A stretch of DNA of 64,000 nucleotides, from the NCBI RefSeq assembly GCF_032884065.1, contig NC_088873.1, positions 26,707,658-26,771,657 on the forward strand, in the 5' to 3' direction. Shown here in pieces: positions 23,515 through 35,521 of this stretch (positions are counted from its first letter, which is position 1; each line of letters starts with the position of its first letter). The notes under the pieces are model-generated. The model made no database searches. It was not told the DNA's origin and worked only from the letters and a program-made list of their open reading frames with translations. The position numbers and the translations under genes are program-made. Source of the DNA: Artemia franciscana (taxonomy: Eukaryota > Arthropoda > Branchiopoda > Anostraca > Artemiidae).

Positions 23515-23689
23515 CTCATACTAACAGAAATCAAAAGATCTAGTGCCCTTTCTAAGTGACCAAAAAAATTGGAAGGCACCTAGGCCCCTTCCCATGCTCA
23601 TTTTTTTTCCCAAAGGCAACAGATCAAAATTTTGAGATAGCCATTTTATTCAGCATAGTCAAAAGACATAATGACTATGTCTTTGGGGC
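23515..23689 (+). repeat. family P repeat, copy 4, left portion
   Basis: The sequence from CAGGGCTCATACTAACAG to TATGTCTTTGGGGC matches the reverse complement of family P copy 6 (about 42330-42510). It stops exactly at the hAT-like insertion and resumes at 29077. The last 8 bases (TTTGGGGC, 23682-23689) are the duplicated target site. Confidence 0.85.
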
Positions 23690-23869
23690 CAGTGCTGTCA
23701 CTTACTTGAAGTACTACTTAAGTAAAATTTTCCATTACTTGTACTTGTACTTAAGTAAAAATTCTAGGGTGTACTTATTACTTGATACTTAAGTAAGATT
23801 ACAAAATACTTATTACTTAGGATACTTTTAATGTACTTGTTTTTCAAATACTTTATGTTTGACACAAAA

Positions 23870-24015
23870 ACTTTGTGTGTGTGCTTTGGCAATTGTACAA
23901 GAAAACATCACCTTTAGATTTAGAGCAAACTCAGATATTGCTTTTGTGTGTCTGTGCTTTGGCAATGTACAAGAAAACATCACCCTTTAGATTTAGAGTA
24001 AACTCAGATGTAGCT
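23870..24015. repeat. short tandem duplication, ~71-bp unit
   Basis: GTGCTTTGGCAATTGTACAA with AAGAAAACATCACC and TTAGATTTAGAG occurs twice in a row. It lies just inside the left hAT end and is probably part of the hAT element's own interior. Confidence 0.8.
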
Positions 24016-24439
24016 CCATGCCCTATTTTTGGATATGAAATAACGTATTTGTTTTTGACAAAAAAAAATTATAGTATGATTAACACTTGGTTTAATTTTT
24101 CGTTAAAAGTTATATAACAAAGAAAATTGAAATTATTTCAGAATTCACTGGTCGACAGTGAGCTAAAATCCAGCGTTTTGTGCTAAATGTTGCATACTCT
24201 AGTCCATTTGGGCTTATATTTCTGACATTAGTGTTTAAGTTTTGTCATCTCAGCAACTGAACCAGATTTCTACCATTGCATCATCTTCAGGACCATATTA
24301 TTGGTAAAACTACTGAAGCTCTGAATCTTTGCCCACCTAAATGCTGTCTGCAATAAACAAGTCTAGGGAATTCTAGCTGGATCCAAGGCAGTGGTATTTT
24401 GTCAAATTTGTTCCAGCAAATTCAGGTATTCAGACGAAT

Positions 24440-25735
24440 CTGACTTCAGATTTGTCACTCCATTCATAAGTTATAGGCCCTACTAAATTAAAGGAAAACT
24501 CAACTTTCTTAAGACTTGAAACCCTCTCCCTCTCGCCCTATTTGAGATAGGATTTGTGATACCAGAACTTGATATGAACCCTGATCTTAGGCATCTTTGG
24601 TCTAGTTTTCATTCGGATCCGTTACTACATTTGCAAGTTATACTAAATTAAACTGAAAACTTAATTTTTCAGGAATTAAAACCCACTCCCCCTTGTTAAA
24701 TTTGAGCTAGGCTCTTTATCTCAAAATTTGATTTGCGCCATGGTCTTAGGCCTCTTTGGTTCAATTTTCATTCAGATCCATCACTCCAGTCGCAAGTTAC
24801 TCTGAATTAAACAAAAAACTGTTTTTAGCAGGTAAAGCCCTCTCCCTCCTGTTTTATTTGAGCTAGGGTCTTCATCTTTCAACTTGATGTGCCTCATGAT
24901 CCTTGACACCAAATCTGACCATCAAGGTTTTCATCCAAATCCAACCAGCGTTTCTGGTTGACGGACAGAAAGACAGACGGATGGACAGATTTTGCAACAT
25001 CTTAGGTAGCCATGTTGGCTAATTGGATAAAAAAAGAAAACAATGGCATATCATCATCCAGGTATCATCACCTATTTGGATAGTGGAAAATATCCATCAA
25101 GATAAGTTTTTGAGATCTGTCTGTCTGTCCGCCCGTCTGTGCATCGAGTATAGCGGGTGAACCACCAGTCAGATTTGTATTGAAATTGAACCATTTGGAT
25201 TAAAATTGAGCTTAATTAGGGTGATGGGTTTTTAAGTGTTAAAAAAATTCGTTTTTTTCATTTAATTCGCTGTAACTTGCATATGGAGATGAATAATGAA
25301 AATTGAATAAAGATGCCTAAGAGTATGATATGCATTGAGTTCTGGGATGGAGACCCAAGCTTAATTAAAAGTTGAATTTTTCATTTAATTCAGTATAGCT
25401 TGCGAGAGATTGATGGATCTCAGTGAAGATTGAACCAAAGTTGCCTAAGACCATGACAGACATCAAGTTTTGAGGTGAAAACCCTAGCTCAAATAGAATG
25501 AGGGGGAGTGGGTTTTAAGTGCTGAGAAAGGTCAAGATTTTAGTTTAATTTAGTATAACTTGCAAATGGAGCAACGGATCCAAACGAAAGCTAGACAAAA
25601 GATGACTAAGATCAGGGCTCATATCAAGCTCTGATATCACAAGCCCTATTTAAAATAGGGCGACAGGGAGGGGGTTTCAAGTTTTAAGAAATTCAAGTTC
25701 TCCGTCAGTTTAGTAGGGCCTATAACTACTTCAAT
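24440..25735. repeat. foldback with ~160-bp tandem units in both arms
   Basis: The left arm (about 24440-24985) holds three tandem units, marked by CTTAGGCATCTTTGG-like text at 24586, 24745 and about 24901 (period ~160 bp). The right arm (about 25105-25735) holds the same units inverted (CCTAAGA-like text at 25315, 25443, 25605), the first shortened by about 30 bp. The inner ends of both arms are degenerate GTCTGTC/GACAGAC runs around a ~115-bp centre. The outer ends are GGCCCTACTAAAT and its complement. No coding content. Confidence 0.85.
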
Positions 25736-25849
25736 CCATGGCTTGCCCAAAGCCTCAAAATAACCCTTTTCCAAAATAAGTCATACTGAAGCCAACCTTC
25801 AACCAAATATTCCGTCCCCAGAGAAAAATTACTTTGTATGGCATTGGTA

Positions 25850-27120
25850 TTTACCAAGTGACATACAGTGATCGCAAATTCTGTATGTCTGTCGGTCTGT
25901 CAGTACTGGTCTTGCTAGTTTAGGCACTTCCAGATAAGCTAGGACTATGAAATTTGGCAGGTGTATCAGGGACCAGACCAGATTAAATTTGAATAGTTGT
26001 TTCCCTGATTTGACCATCTTGGGGGGGGGGGGGTTAGGACGGTTAATTTAGAAAGATTAGATCAGACCTTAATTAAATTTGATATTTAGAAGGATATCAT
26101 GTCTCAGAGCTCTTACTTTAAATTCCGACCAGATTAGGTGACATCAGAGGGGGAAACCTACAATCTTGAAAAATGCTTAGAGTGGAGGAATCGGGATGAA
26201 GCTTAGTGGGGAATATAAGCACAAGTTCTAGATATGTGATTGACATAAACGGAACAATTCAATCTCTTTTGGGGAGTTGGGGGGGAGGGTTACTTCTGAA
26301 AAACTAGAAAAAATGAGGCATTTTTAACTTACGAAGGAGTGACTGGATCTTGAATTTCATTGGATGAAGTTTCATATTAGGACCTCGTTACTCATATCTC
26401 ATGTTTTAAATCCCGACCAGATCCAGTGTCATTGGGGGGATTTGGGGGGGACTGGAAATCTTGGAAAACGCTTAGAGTGGAGTGATCAGGATGAAACTTG
26501 GTGGGAAGAATAAGCACGAGTCCTAGATACATGATTGACATAGCCGAAATGGATTCGCTCTCTTTGGGGGAGTTGGAGAGGGTGTTAATTCGGAAATTTA
26601 CAAAAATTGAGGTATTTTTAACTTAAGGGCGGGTGAACGTTTGTGAGGTATTTTTGAATTTGATATTAAGAAGGAACTCATGTCTCAGATCTCTTATTTT
26701 AAACACCGACCAGTTCTGGTGACATTGGGGGAGAGTTGGAGGGGGAATCCGGAAATCTTTGAAAACACTTAGAGTGGAGAAATCGGGATGAAACCTGGTG
26801 GGTAGAATAAACAAATGTCGTAGATACGTGATTGACGAAACTGGACTGGATCTACTCTCTCTGGGGTAGTTAGAGGGGTCTAGTGCTTTGGCGATTTCGG
26901 TACTTCTGGGCGTGCTAGGATAATAAAATTGATAGGCATGTCAGGGACCTGCACAAATTGACTTGATAAATTTGATTTCCCCGATTCAACCATCTGGGGG
27001 GGGGCTGAAGGGAGAGCAAAAATTAGAAAATGAGGTATTTTTAACTTGCGGGTGGGTGATCGGATCTTAATGAACTTTGATATTTAAAAGGACCTTGTGT
27101 CTCACAGCTCTTAATGCCGG
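25850..27120. repeat. tandem repeat, ~295-bp unit, about three copies plus partials
   Basis: GCTTAGAGTGGA with CGGGATGAAAC-like text recurs at about 26168, 26465 and 26763, and GAGGTATTTTTAACTT at about 26315 and 26609, giving a unit near 295 bp. A further partial unit begins at 27032 after a segment (26880-27000) that resembles 25895-26020, which suggests a larger unit. The same repeat, in part inverted, is found at 55385-55736 and 56945-57590. It contains G runs and no coding signal. Confidence 0.85.
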
Positions 27121-27129
27121 CCAACGTTA

Positions 27130-28008
27130 AGCCTCTGATTTTTCTTTTAAATTAATCTATTGATTCTTATACTTTTGCTAGAGCTCATGCCATATGAGCT
27201 ATTGGCTCTTCCGACCTTGTCACAAGTGCCATATGAGCTCTTAGCTCTTGTTTTATTCCTTTTTTCTCCTAAGATTTTCGACTTAGTCTCATGGTTTTTG
27301 CCACTTCATGGTTTGAAAACTGCTGCTAGAAATAGATAGGTTGCAACTTCTGCTGTATTGTCTTCTAGTATATTTAATTGTGTGCTTGCATCGTACCTGC
27401 GTCCCCCTAAAAGTTCTATTTCTTATGGTAATATTGGTTTGTCTTCTGTTGCATATGCAGACGATGTTCTTCTTGTTGCCCAGACGCGCTGTGGATTATT
27501 TTCCAATTTTACTATATTAACCAATGAACAATCTATAAGTTTGGACTGTCAGTTAATGCGTCTAAATGCGAGTTTATTTGTTTTAATAGCCCTTATGCGG
27601 TCGCTCCATTACCAAACAAAAGCCGTTAGTGCTTTTGTTTATATCAGGCATGGCTCATGTGTTTCGTAGAAAAATTCCCATACTCTACGTGCGGCTTATT
27701 TCAGATATTGCAAATTCCTCCTCCGGCTTGCTCGATTGCTCGATTGGGTTTCATAGATATGCCTTCTTGGATTTGGTCTTCCAGTGATGATTTATGTAAA
27801 AAGACTATATACTTTATTCACGTTTATGACCCTCTGCAGCCTTTTTTCCATATTGATACTGGTTAATTAGTGCATGTTGTCTTTTGTTAGTTTGAATTTT
27901 TTTTCTTGTTGTTTATCGCTTTTGTTTATTTATAATACTCCGTACTTTGTGCTTTTTTTATACTTTTACGAATAATAAAGTTGGTTCATTGATTCATTCA
28001 TTCATTCT
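27130..28008 (+). mobile_element. decayed, 5'-truncated LINE with ATTC-repeat tail
   Basis: The open part 27358-27669 reads SVAYADDVLLVAQT, the catalytic motif of a non-LTR reverse transcriptase. Downstream, in other frames, it reads CKFLLRL and GFIDMPSWIWSS, typical of a LINE C-terminal region. The 3' end shows AATAAA near 27972 and then a TTGATTCATTCATTCATTC tail. Stops and frame changes show it is dead. It lies inside the hAT-like insertion. Confidence 0.75.
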
Positions 28009-28843
28009 GCAGTTTGACCAGCCGTATGGAATGCGTCTGAATCAGCGGGCTTGCTGCAGGCCCGTGATTTTATAATATATGTTTCTAGGGAGTTTTACCG
28101 ACCATCTGAATTGACTACACAGTATGCAGCTTGCTTGAGTGAAAACCAGCCAAAGGATATAGATCCCATACATTTTCATAGCATCTCTGAAATTTAACTT
28201 GAAAACTTGAGGCAGTTTTCTTGTAAAGGTGCAGAGGGCGAGACATGTCATTAGTTGATTTTTTATTTTTGATTGTTGAGCTTTGATTTCTCTTATTAAA
28301 AAAGTCTGCAACTGACTTACTTAGCTCCTTGCTTTTAAATTTGAGTTTTTTTGTTGCTAAGGTTTTTACTTATTGAATCAGAGAATGAACTACTTTATCA
28401 CCTTTTATCTGTTTTAAAGCCAATCCAAAGTTTATTTTTCTATTTTCAATATTTTTTCCACCATTTCGACATGTTTCGGAATAACCCTGTTTTTTTTTAA
28501 ACGTGCCAGATTTGACTGAACACTAATCACCAAAAGTTCAACTATATGGGCACTGTGTTAATCCTGTCATGTGATGTATCTGATCCAATCAAGAGTTTGA
28601 CTGGACTTAATTGTTTTATAGTCTTTTCCTTTCAAGCCGTTGTGTTGAAAATTGGTTAAGATTATTTTCTTGGACTTCATTGGGTTGTACCAGCCGAACA
28701 AGGGAAACGGTTAAAAATGATAAAACGGAAATTCTGGTTCTTGATTAAGATTTCTAAGAGGAAAATGTCAGTGGACATATTTAAGGGAAGGAGCTAAGAA
28801 GCCTTCAGAATGGCTTTAAAAAAGGTAGCATGGGCTTTATATC

Positions 28844-28845
<2 letters not shown>
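28009..28845. other. interior of hAT-like insertion, nothing recognised
   Basis: No exon or repeat motif was recognised. An 89-codon minus-strand frame at 28042-28311 has no familiar motif and no match to hAT transposase signatures that I can see. Confidence 0.4.

Positions 28846-28888
<43 letters not shown>
28846..28888. repeat. (TA)n microsatellite
   Basis: About 21 TA units directly inside the right end of the hAT-like element. Confidence 0.95.
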
Positions 28889-28891
<3 letters not shown>

Positions 28892-29076
28892 AATACTTGA
28901 AGTAGTATTTAAAGTAATACTTAAGTACAATTTTGGGCAAGTACTTGATACTTGATACTTAAGTAAGAATTTGGAAAGTACTTATTACTTGATATCTAAG
29001 TAAAAAAAACAATTAGTGCTTAATACTTGATACTTAAGTAAAAATTTGGAGTACTTGTTGCTGCACTGTTTGGGGC

Positions 29077-30292
29077 TGACTTACTCCCCCACAGTCCCCA
29101 AAGGAGGGGCTGCAAATTACAAATTTTGACCAGTGTTTATGTCTAGTAATGGCTATTGGGAAGTGTACAGACCTTTTCAGGGTTTTTTGGGGGGGGCTTG
29201 GGGGAGAGGGCTATGTGGGAAGATCTTCCCTTGGAGAAATTTGTCATGGGGGAAGAGAAATTCCATGAAGGGGGTGCAAGATTTTCTAGCATTACTTAAA
29301 AAAAACAATGAAAAAAAATATGAAAAATTTCTTTCAACTGAAACTAAGGACCAGCATTAAAACTTAAAACAAACAGAGATTATTACGCACATGGGTTCAT
29401 CTCCTCCTCAATACCTTACTCTTTATGCTAAAGTATTTTTAGTAATTTCAACTATTTATTCTACATCCTTTGTGATTCCTGGGTCATTCTTAAAGAATTG
29501 GGACAAAATTAAAGGTTTAGCGTAAAGAGTGAGGTATTATCAAGGGGGCAATATACATAATACACGTAATAAAAACATAATACCCTCATATACATATAAC
29601 ACATAATACCCTCATACATATAACACATAATACCCTCATATACATAATAAATATGTATATGAATATATGTATATGTGTTATAAATTGTCATGTAACACAT
29701 AATACCCTCATATACATAGTAAAAATATACAAATATAGAAGTTTGTTATGTAAGTTAATTTGTAAGTTACAAATATTTTTTAACTAATAAAAATGTTTGT
29801 TAAAAATTCAAGATTCTAGTTGCCTTTTTCTAAGTAACTGAAAAATAGGAGGGTAGCTAGGCCTCCTCTCCCACTTTTTTTTTTATCAAAATCATCCAAT
29901 CACAACTATGAGAAAGCCATGTAGCAAAAAAAAATAATATGCAAATTTTGTTTTAATTATTTATTTGCGGAGAGCCAAAATGAAACATGCATTAATTCAA
30001 AAACGCTCTGAAATTAAAAAAAAAAAAACAATTTTTTTAGCTGAAAGTAAGGAGCAACATAAACACTTAACACAAACAAAAAATACTCTGTGTATGAAAG
30101 GGGCTGTTCCCTCCTCAATGCCCCACCCTTTATGCTAAAGTTGTTTGCTGTTTTATAAAGTAGAATTGAGAGAAAGAGTCAAACTTTACTGTAAAGAGCA
30201 AGGCGTTGAGGAGGGAACAGCCTCTTTCACACACGGAGTAATTTCTGTTTGTTTTAAGTTTGGATGTTGCTCCTTACTTTCAGTTAAAAAAA
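29077..30292 (+). repeat. family P repeat, copy 4, right portion with terminal foldback
   Basis: Continuation of 23515-23689 after the hAT-like insertion. It contains the ACTTACTCCCCCACAGTCCC segment, the GAAATTCCATGAAGGGGG segment, and the AACTGAAAC/AAGGACCAGC module near 29336. It ends in a foldback: the left arm 30041-30142 (CTGAAAGTAAGGAGCAAC to CTTTATGCTAAAGTT) is reverse-repeated at 30181-30284 around a ~38-nt centre. The large open frame 29133-29360 is a by-product of its GC-richer module. Confidence 0.85.
29560..29720. repeat. minisatellite, ~30-bp unit
   Basis: Four or five diverged units of ACACATAATACCCTCATATAC lie in a row inside family P copy 4, where other copies have a single CCCCTCATATAC segment. 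It is therefore a local expansion of a family P segment. Confidence 0.85.
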
Positions 30293-31119
30293 CTTATTTT
30301 TTTTAATTTAATTTATAAAACAAAATGACACATATGAACCCTTCTTTAATTAGCTAGAAAGTAAGAAAGATGTTTTTTTTATCCTACCATTGCATTTACA
30401 GATGTGTATTTGCCCCATAGCCTGGATTCTCACTAAAAGTGGTTTTTGACATCTAGCATAATGATTACAGGGTGTGAACCTCAGCCACACATTATAATTT
30501 TAAATGCCCTTTGTTAGTCAAACCCTGAAAATAGATATAATATAGGAAATAGATATAAAATATAGGAAAATTGCGATAGGAAAAAATAGATCTAGATATA
30601 TTATAGATATAAATCAGAAAATAGATATAGGAAAAAAAAAGTTTCAAATCATATTTTGTCCTCCTGCAAAATTAGGATCATGACAATCTGTTTTGTGTAC
30701 TCAGCAATTTAAGTAGTATTGGCTAACTATACAAAGTATTTTTGCAAGCAATTCCTGTGGTAGATTATGAGAATGATCTCTGTTGACTTCCTAGAAAGAA
30801 GTCCAGAGGTGAGAAATGTATGCAAATTTATGTGAGGAAGAAAGAAATAGTAAAAGCACAAACATCATGTTAGATTATTGTCAAGTACAACTTGACAATG
30901 CTGTTGGTAAAATGTAGGGATAAAACTTCTAATGGAAGAAGTTATGTGGATCAAAGGTTTGAAACTCTGTTGTTTCCCTTGGCCAACTCCAACCCCCCCC
31001 CCCCCTTGGAGGTGGTCAATCCCCATAATAAAGACTGACTTCTCAAAGTGGACCCAAGAACTTACCCCTATTGCTTTTATTAAAAAAAATTGCTGAGCTC
31101 AATAATGTTGCATATAAAA
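30293..31119. other. no gene; local ATAGATATA-rich repeat
   Basis: The stretch at 30530-30645 is a degenerate repeat of AAATAGATATA. A C run lies at 30994-31004. Nothing else is recognised. Confidence 0.5.
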
Positions 31120-32105
31120 ACCATTTCAAATTTTTTTTTTAGATGGGTCCAAAATGAATGAGAAAGGGGCAAGCGGAGTGTTTTTCCCAACCCATAATAT
31201 CGCTTTAGGCGAGAGATTACGTGATAATGCATCTGTAATGTCTGCCGAGCTAAATGCCATAATCATGGCTTAAGATTTCCTCATGGTTAATGAATATATA
31301 ACTGTTAATATTAAAAAAATTATAATATATTCTGACTCTTTATCAAGCTTTGAACTGCTTTCTTCAGCTTCTCAATACAAGATGGATATTGACACTTTTC
31401 TTTGTCTTAGAATTATTGATATTCTAGCTTCAAAAGGTATTTTAACTCATATCCAGTATATTCAAAGCCACTTGGGTATATTTGGTAACCACAAGGCAGA
31501 TGAAATAGCAAAAAAGGCTTTATATTGACCAGCCAAGTGGGAGACCAATCCCCATTAGAGATATTTACCACTGGAGACTTGCACAGGTACTGATAAATAA
31601 TAAGAATCCAACACTATCACCTTTCCCCAGTAAGCACCTTTCCGAGATTTATCATAGAATTCGGTCAGGTTCAAATGGGCTAAACTTTCAGGCATTTTCA
31701 TATCAGATTCCTAATTCAAGTGGTGAAATTCCCCCTCCCCCCTTTGCAGGTCATGTAATCTTTAAAATGAAACAATAGATCATTGCCTATTTGAATGTAG
31801 TATGCTGACGTCTGCATAGTATACCCTGCAGTGTAAATTGTTAGAATGCTTCAAACACCACAAAATTCCACTAAGAGCCAAAAGTCTTGCTGACCATACT
31901 TGCACACAGAGCACAGAGCTCAATATATATTCTCTTTTAATTCAACTGCTAGCATCAAAAGATATACTACAAGAAATCTGAGCAGATACAAATTATATAA
32001 GTCAAACCTGCTCCGTAGCTCTGTCCATCTCACAGAGCAAGTCAAAAGGAAAGGGCTGAATAGTGTTGACTGAAAAGCCCCGACTGCTGAATAATAAGAA
32101 GAAGT
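31120..32105 (+). mobile_element. decayed LINE 3' part: RNase H domain and zinc knuckle
   Basis: Reading from 31142 gives DGSKMNEKGASGVFF, then SAELNAI, a stop near 31272, then YSDSLSSFELL and GNHKADEIAKKAL, the four acidic blocks of RNase H in order. Further down, in shifted frames, SCNL and ETIDHCLFEC resemble the C-terminal C-x2-C-H-C knuckle of I-type LINEs. It is a relative of the 15-kb element, but much older. The tail near 32085-32105 is AATAATAAGAAGAAG. Confidence 0.75.
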
Positions 32106-32199
32106 TGTTTACTTTTCAACAAGCAAATAAAACCCCTTTTACCAGTATGTATATATCATTTTATATGCATATTACTCAAATAATTATGTGGTCAAGGAT

Positions 32200-33240
32200 T
32201 AAATAGGGTAATGACCAGGAAAATGCAGACCTTGTGTGCTCTATCTCAGCTTTCCTTACAGATAGAACTCAGAGAGTTAGGATCTTTACCAATAAAGAAG
32301 AATCAATCCTCTCTGAGAGATGTGGGGTCACCAGTGGTGTCCTGCAAGGCAGTGTCATAGGACCTACCCTATTAAATATCTATATAAATGATATTTTTCA
32401 ATTAACTACAAATTATCTAACTGTCTATGCTGATGATTCAAAGTTGTTTTGTGCTATCAATCATGAGTCACTACAAGAAGATTTTAACCATATTCAAAAC
32501 TGGGAAACAACATGGCACATGAGCTTCAATATTGATGAATGTAGTGGTATTTATTTTGGTAAGTTCAACCTAGGTTTCAAGTATACTATGGTCAATTCAG
32601 ATGTAAGTATCATTCAAGAGCTGCAAGGTGAGGATGAAGAAGGAGATCTTGGAATTATTGTGGACAACCTGTGTATATTCCATTCAAACTGCAAGAAGAC
32701 TGTGTCTCATGCAAACTCTGTCCTGGCACTCTTAAAGAAAACTATATACAGTAGGTCTCCTTATTTTTTTGTGAGGTTTTACAAGGCCCTTGTCAGACCA
32801 GTGCTTGATTATGGAATCTGTATAGCATCACCAGGACACAGGGGTATGTACAGCTTCTGGAAGGGGTGCAAAGGAGAGCCACAAAAGCAGTATATAAGAT
32901 GATAACTTCACAAGACCCCCCCCCCCAATTTCCTAGAATATTGGCACTGACAGTTGGGGACAACCAAAGAAGCTGTTTAAGTCCTCTGTCCAAACTCAAC
33001 ACCAACAATACTTTATTTCAAGCCATGTAGTAAACCACTGGAATAGTCTCTCAAATACAACAGTCTCAGCACCCAATGATGAAGCTTTCAAGAAGTTATT
33101 AGATGTCAAATGAAATAATGTTCCCTGGAAGTACCAGTGGGATACATTTGATGGTTAATCATTCACATCATCAAGCATGTAGCAATTAATAGATCAAGAT
33201 GGATCTTAATTTGCTCCAAAGTGCAAATTAAGATAATTAA
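32200..33240 (+). mobile_element. decayed CR1/Jockey-like LINE fragment
   Basis: The open frame to 32902 reads FLTDRTQRVRI, GVLQGSVIGPTLLNIYIND and VYADDSKLF, then ends near RPVLDYGICIASPGH. This is the reverse transcriptase fingers-to-thumb order of CR1-like LINEs. After a frame change come VVNHWNSLSNTTVSAP and AFKKLLD, the usual C-terminus. The 3' end has AATTAAGATAAT repeats near 33225-33245. The 5' half is missing. Confidence 0.85.
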
Positions 33241-34425
33241 GATAAATAAACTGGGATTGAATTTTCGTAAACAGTTTCAAATCACATGTCTATCTCTGTG
33301 AAGAAAATATTTAACTGATCATGCTAAAATAATAGTTGTTCTTAACTTTATTGATAAATTCAAACCCATTTCCAATATAAACAATAAAACTTCAGTGCAC
33401 AAACATTCTCTCAAGAGCTGGTCCTAAAACAGCTGTTCGATTGACATTAATGAAATTTGACTTCAGATTTTGCCAGATAGTATTTAATTATATTTTTTTG
33501 TAAAATTATAAATGCTGCATAGAGCTGACATTGCTTTCCTCCTTTCCAAGAAAAAATTAATTAAACCCTGAAACTGAAACAAAACCTACAACAAAGAAGT
33601 AAGCAGGAACAATAGCCTATTTTTGAGGGTTTTTTTATCAAACGTGGGTGGGTCCTTAATCCTAAGTATCCCAACCACATCTACATCAAAAGGCTTTGCC
33701 CCTTTTAAATTAGATTAAATAAAAAAAATGACTTCTATTAAACACTCAAATTTCATTTATATATTCAGTGGATGTGCTATAGTGATGTAGGAATTGTGTC
33801 TGGATTGATGCTCACAGTTGTTTTTCCTCCATGCTTGCCAATATAGATGTGTTCCAGCTTACCCTGAACAAGCATCAACATGGGAATATTCCATGGTATT
33901 TAAACGTTCTTGCCCTCATGGTTATTAGATAGATCAGTTTGAAGTGAACACATTACTCTGCATTGGAATCAGAATCATGTAAAGAGTAATAATGTGTGTT
34001 ATGAGGACCTATCCCGCCTTCTTAATACAGACATGCTAGATGTCCTTGCGATCAGGTTCATTCCTGGGAACAGTCTCAAAAGGATTCTAGATTGACTGTG
34101 TGTGACACTTACATTCTAAGCCCTTGGGTTTGTATGCAATTTGCAAGTCTGAATTTTGTTAAGCTTAATAATATAAAATAAATTTATATAAGCAAAGAGT
34201 GAGTCTTAAATTTATGTACCTAGAAATAAAATATTACTTTCATCTCTTAAATCCTTTTTTAGTGGCTCTCATATGCTAATACTAGGCTAATAGGTCTAGA
34301 GGCGTGAGTTTGAAATGTGGATGAAAGATGTGTCTTAAATAAGGTTTCTTCAGTTTTTTTTTCTTTATGACTCATTATTATATTTTATAGGGGTTTATTA
34401 GATGCTAAAGTAGCACCTACTGAAA
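33241..34425. other. upstream flank of the BTBD1/2 gene
   Basis: No coding or repeat signal is recognised. TTTTATAG at about 34383-34390 after a T-rich tract could be a 3' splice site of a non-coding first exon, which would put the promoter further upstream. No TATA box or initiator can be assigned. Confidence 0.4.
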
Positions 34426-35521
34426 ATGACTGATAGACCCGGACCTTCGCGACAAAATGAAGGTGAACTTGTTCCATTTCCAAGACTTGGCCCTGCAAGA
34501 AATGCTGCTGGCTTGTTAAATGCAAATTTACAATTAGATCAAGCCAATCCAGCTAACCTTAGCTGGCAGTCAACAAAAGCTAGTGTCAAAGAAAGAATTG
34601 CTTTTCTTTTCAACAATGAAATTATGAGTGATGTCATCTTCAGTGTTGGTACAGAAAACTCAACTCGCCAAAGGATTCCTGCTCATAAATTTGTTCTTTG
34701 TGCTGGTAGTGTTGTCTTTGATCGAATGTTTAATGGACCCCTGTCATCAAGCGTTAGTGAAATCGAACTGACTGATATAGAACCACAAGCTTTTCTTGTC
34801 CTTCTCCGTTTTTTGTATTCAGATGAAGTTAGAATTGGACCAGATACTGTTATTGCGGCTTTATACACTGCTAAAAAATATGAAGTGCTTCCACTTGAGC
34901 ACCATTGTGTTGTATACCTTAAAAACAATTTGACAGTTAGTAATGCATTTACCTTATTAAACCAAGCTCGCTTCTTTGATGAAGAACAACTGGAAGAGTT
35001 GTGTTGGGATGTCATTGATAAATCAACACCTGAAGCTGTTGAATGTGAAGGATTTTTTGATATTACAAATGAATTGCTATGTGCCCTCTTAAAAAGAGAC
35101 ACATTAAGAGTATCTGAGTTGAAACTTTTTCAAGCAGTAAAACGTTGGGCAGAAGTTGACTGTGAAAGAAAAGAAATTGAGCCCATTTCCCTCAATGTAA
35201 GAGCTGTCTTGGGTCAAGCTCTGCTCCTCATTCGTTTTCCGCAAATGTCTTTGGATGACTTTGCACACCATGTTGCGCAATCAGGAGTCCTGACAGATAA
35301 AGAAGTGGTCTCTATGTTTCTGTATTATAGTGTAAATCCAAAGCCTGAAGTCCCATTCCCTGATAGTCCTAGGAGTGTAATGACTTCACGTCTTCTCGTT
35401 GCCAATCGTTTTGGGACAGTCGAAACTAGATGGGGATATAGCGGTACTTCAGATAGGATTCGATTTGCCACAGATAAGAGAATCTATGTTGTTGGTTATG
35501 GACTCTATGGCTCTATACATG
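34426..35521 (+). CDS. BTBD2: BTBD1/BTBD2 orthologue, coding exon 1 (gene spans 34426-44511)
   Basis: Three coding exons give 479 aa, close to the 482 aa of human BTBD1. Start ATG 34426 follows an in-frame TAG at 34411. This exon encodes residues 1-365: a short N-terminal tail, a BTB/POZ domain at about 62-167 (MSDVIFSVG, PAHKFVLCAGSVVFDRMF, FLRFLYSDEV-like text), a BACK domain at about 172-275, and the start of a PHR domain near 330 (RFGTVETRWGYSG, VVGYGLYGSIHG). The exon ends inside the glycine codon before GTAAGC at 35522. Family knowledge: these proteins bind CUL3 through BTB and act as substrate adaptors of ubiquitin ligases; mammalian BTBD1/2 also bind topoisomerase I. No break was seen. 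The assignment to BTBD1/2 rather than BTBD3/6 rests on overall similarity. Confidence 0.95.

Larger units (their letters stand above)
23690..29068. mobile_element. hAT-like insertion with 8-bp target-site duplication (5379 bp)
   Basis: The left end CAGTGCTGTCACTTACTTG and the inverted right end CAGTGCAGCAACAAGTAC form short terminal inverted repeats starting CAGTG. The insertion is flanked by exact 8-bp repeats TTTGGGGC (23682-23689 and 29069-29076). Both ends carry several copies of ACTTAAGTA (near 23717, 23751, 23787; 28920, 28959, 29033), as subterminal binding repeats of hAT elements do. The host repeat (family P) continues uninterrupted across the junction, and copy 6 near 42322-42332 is the same site without insertion. 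No hAT transposase is recognisable inside. The interior holds a foldback, a tandem repeat and a dead LINE, so it is non-autonomous, either a short hAT derivative later invaded by other repeats or one that moved with them. Confidence 0.88.
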
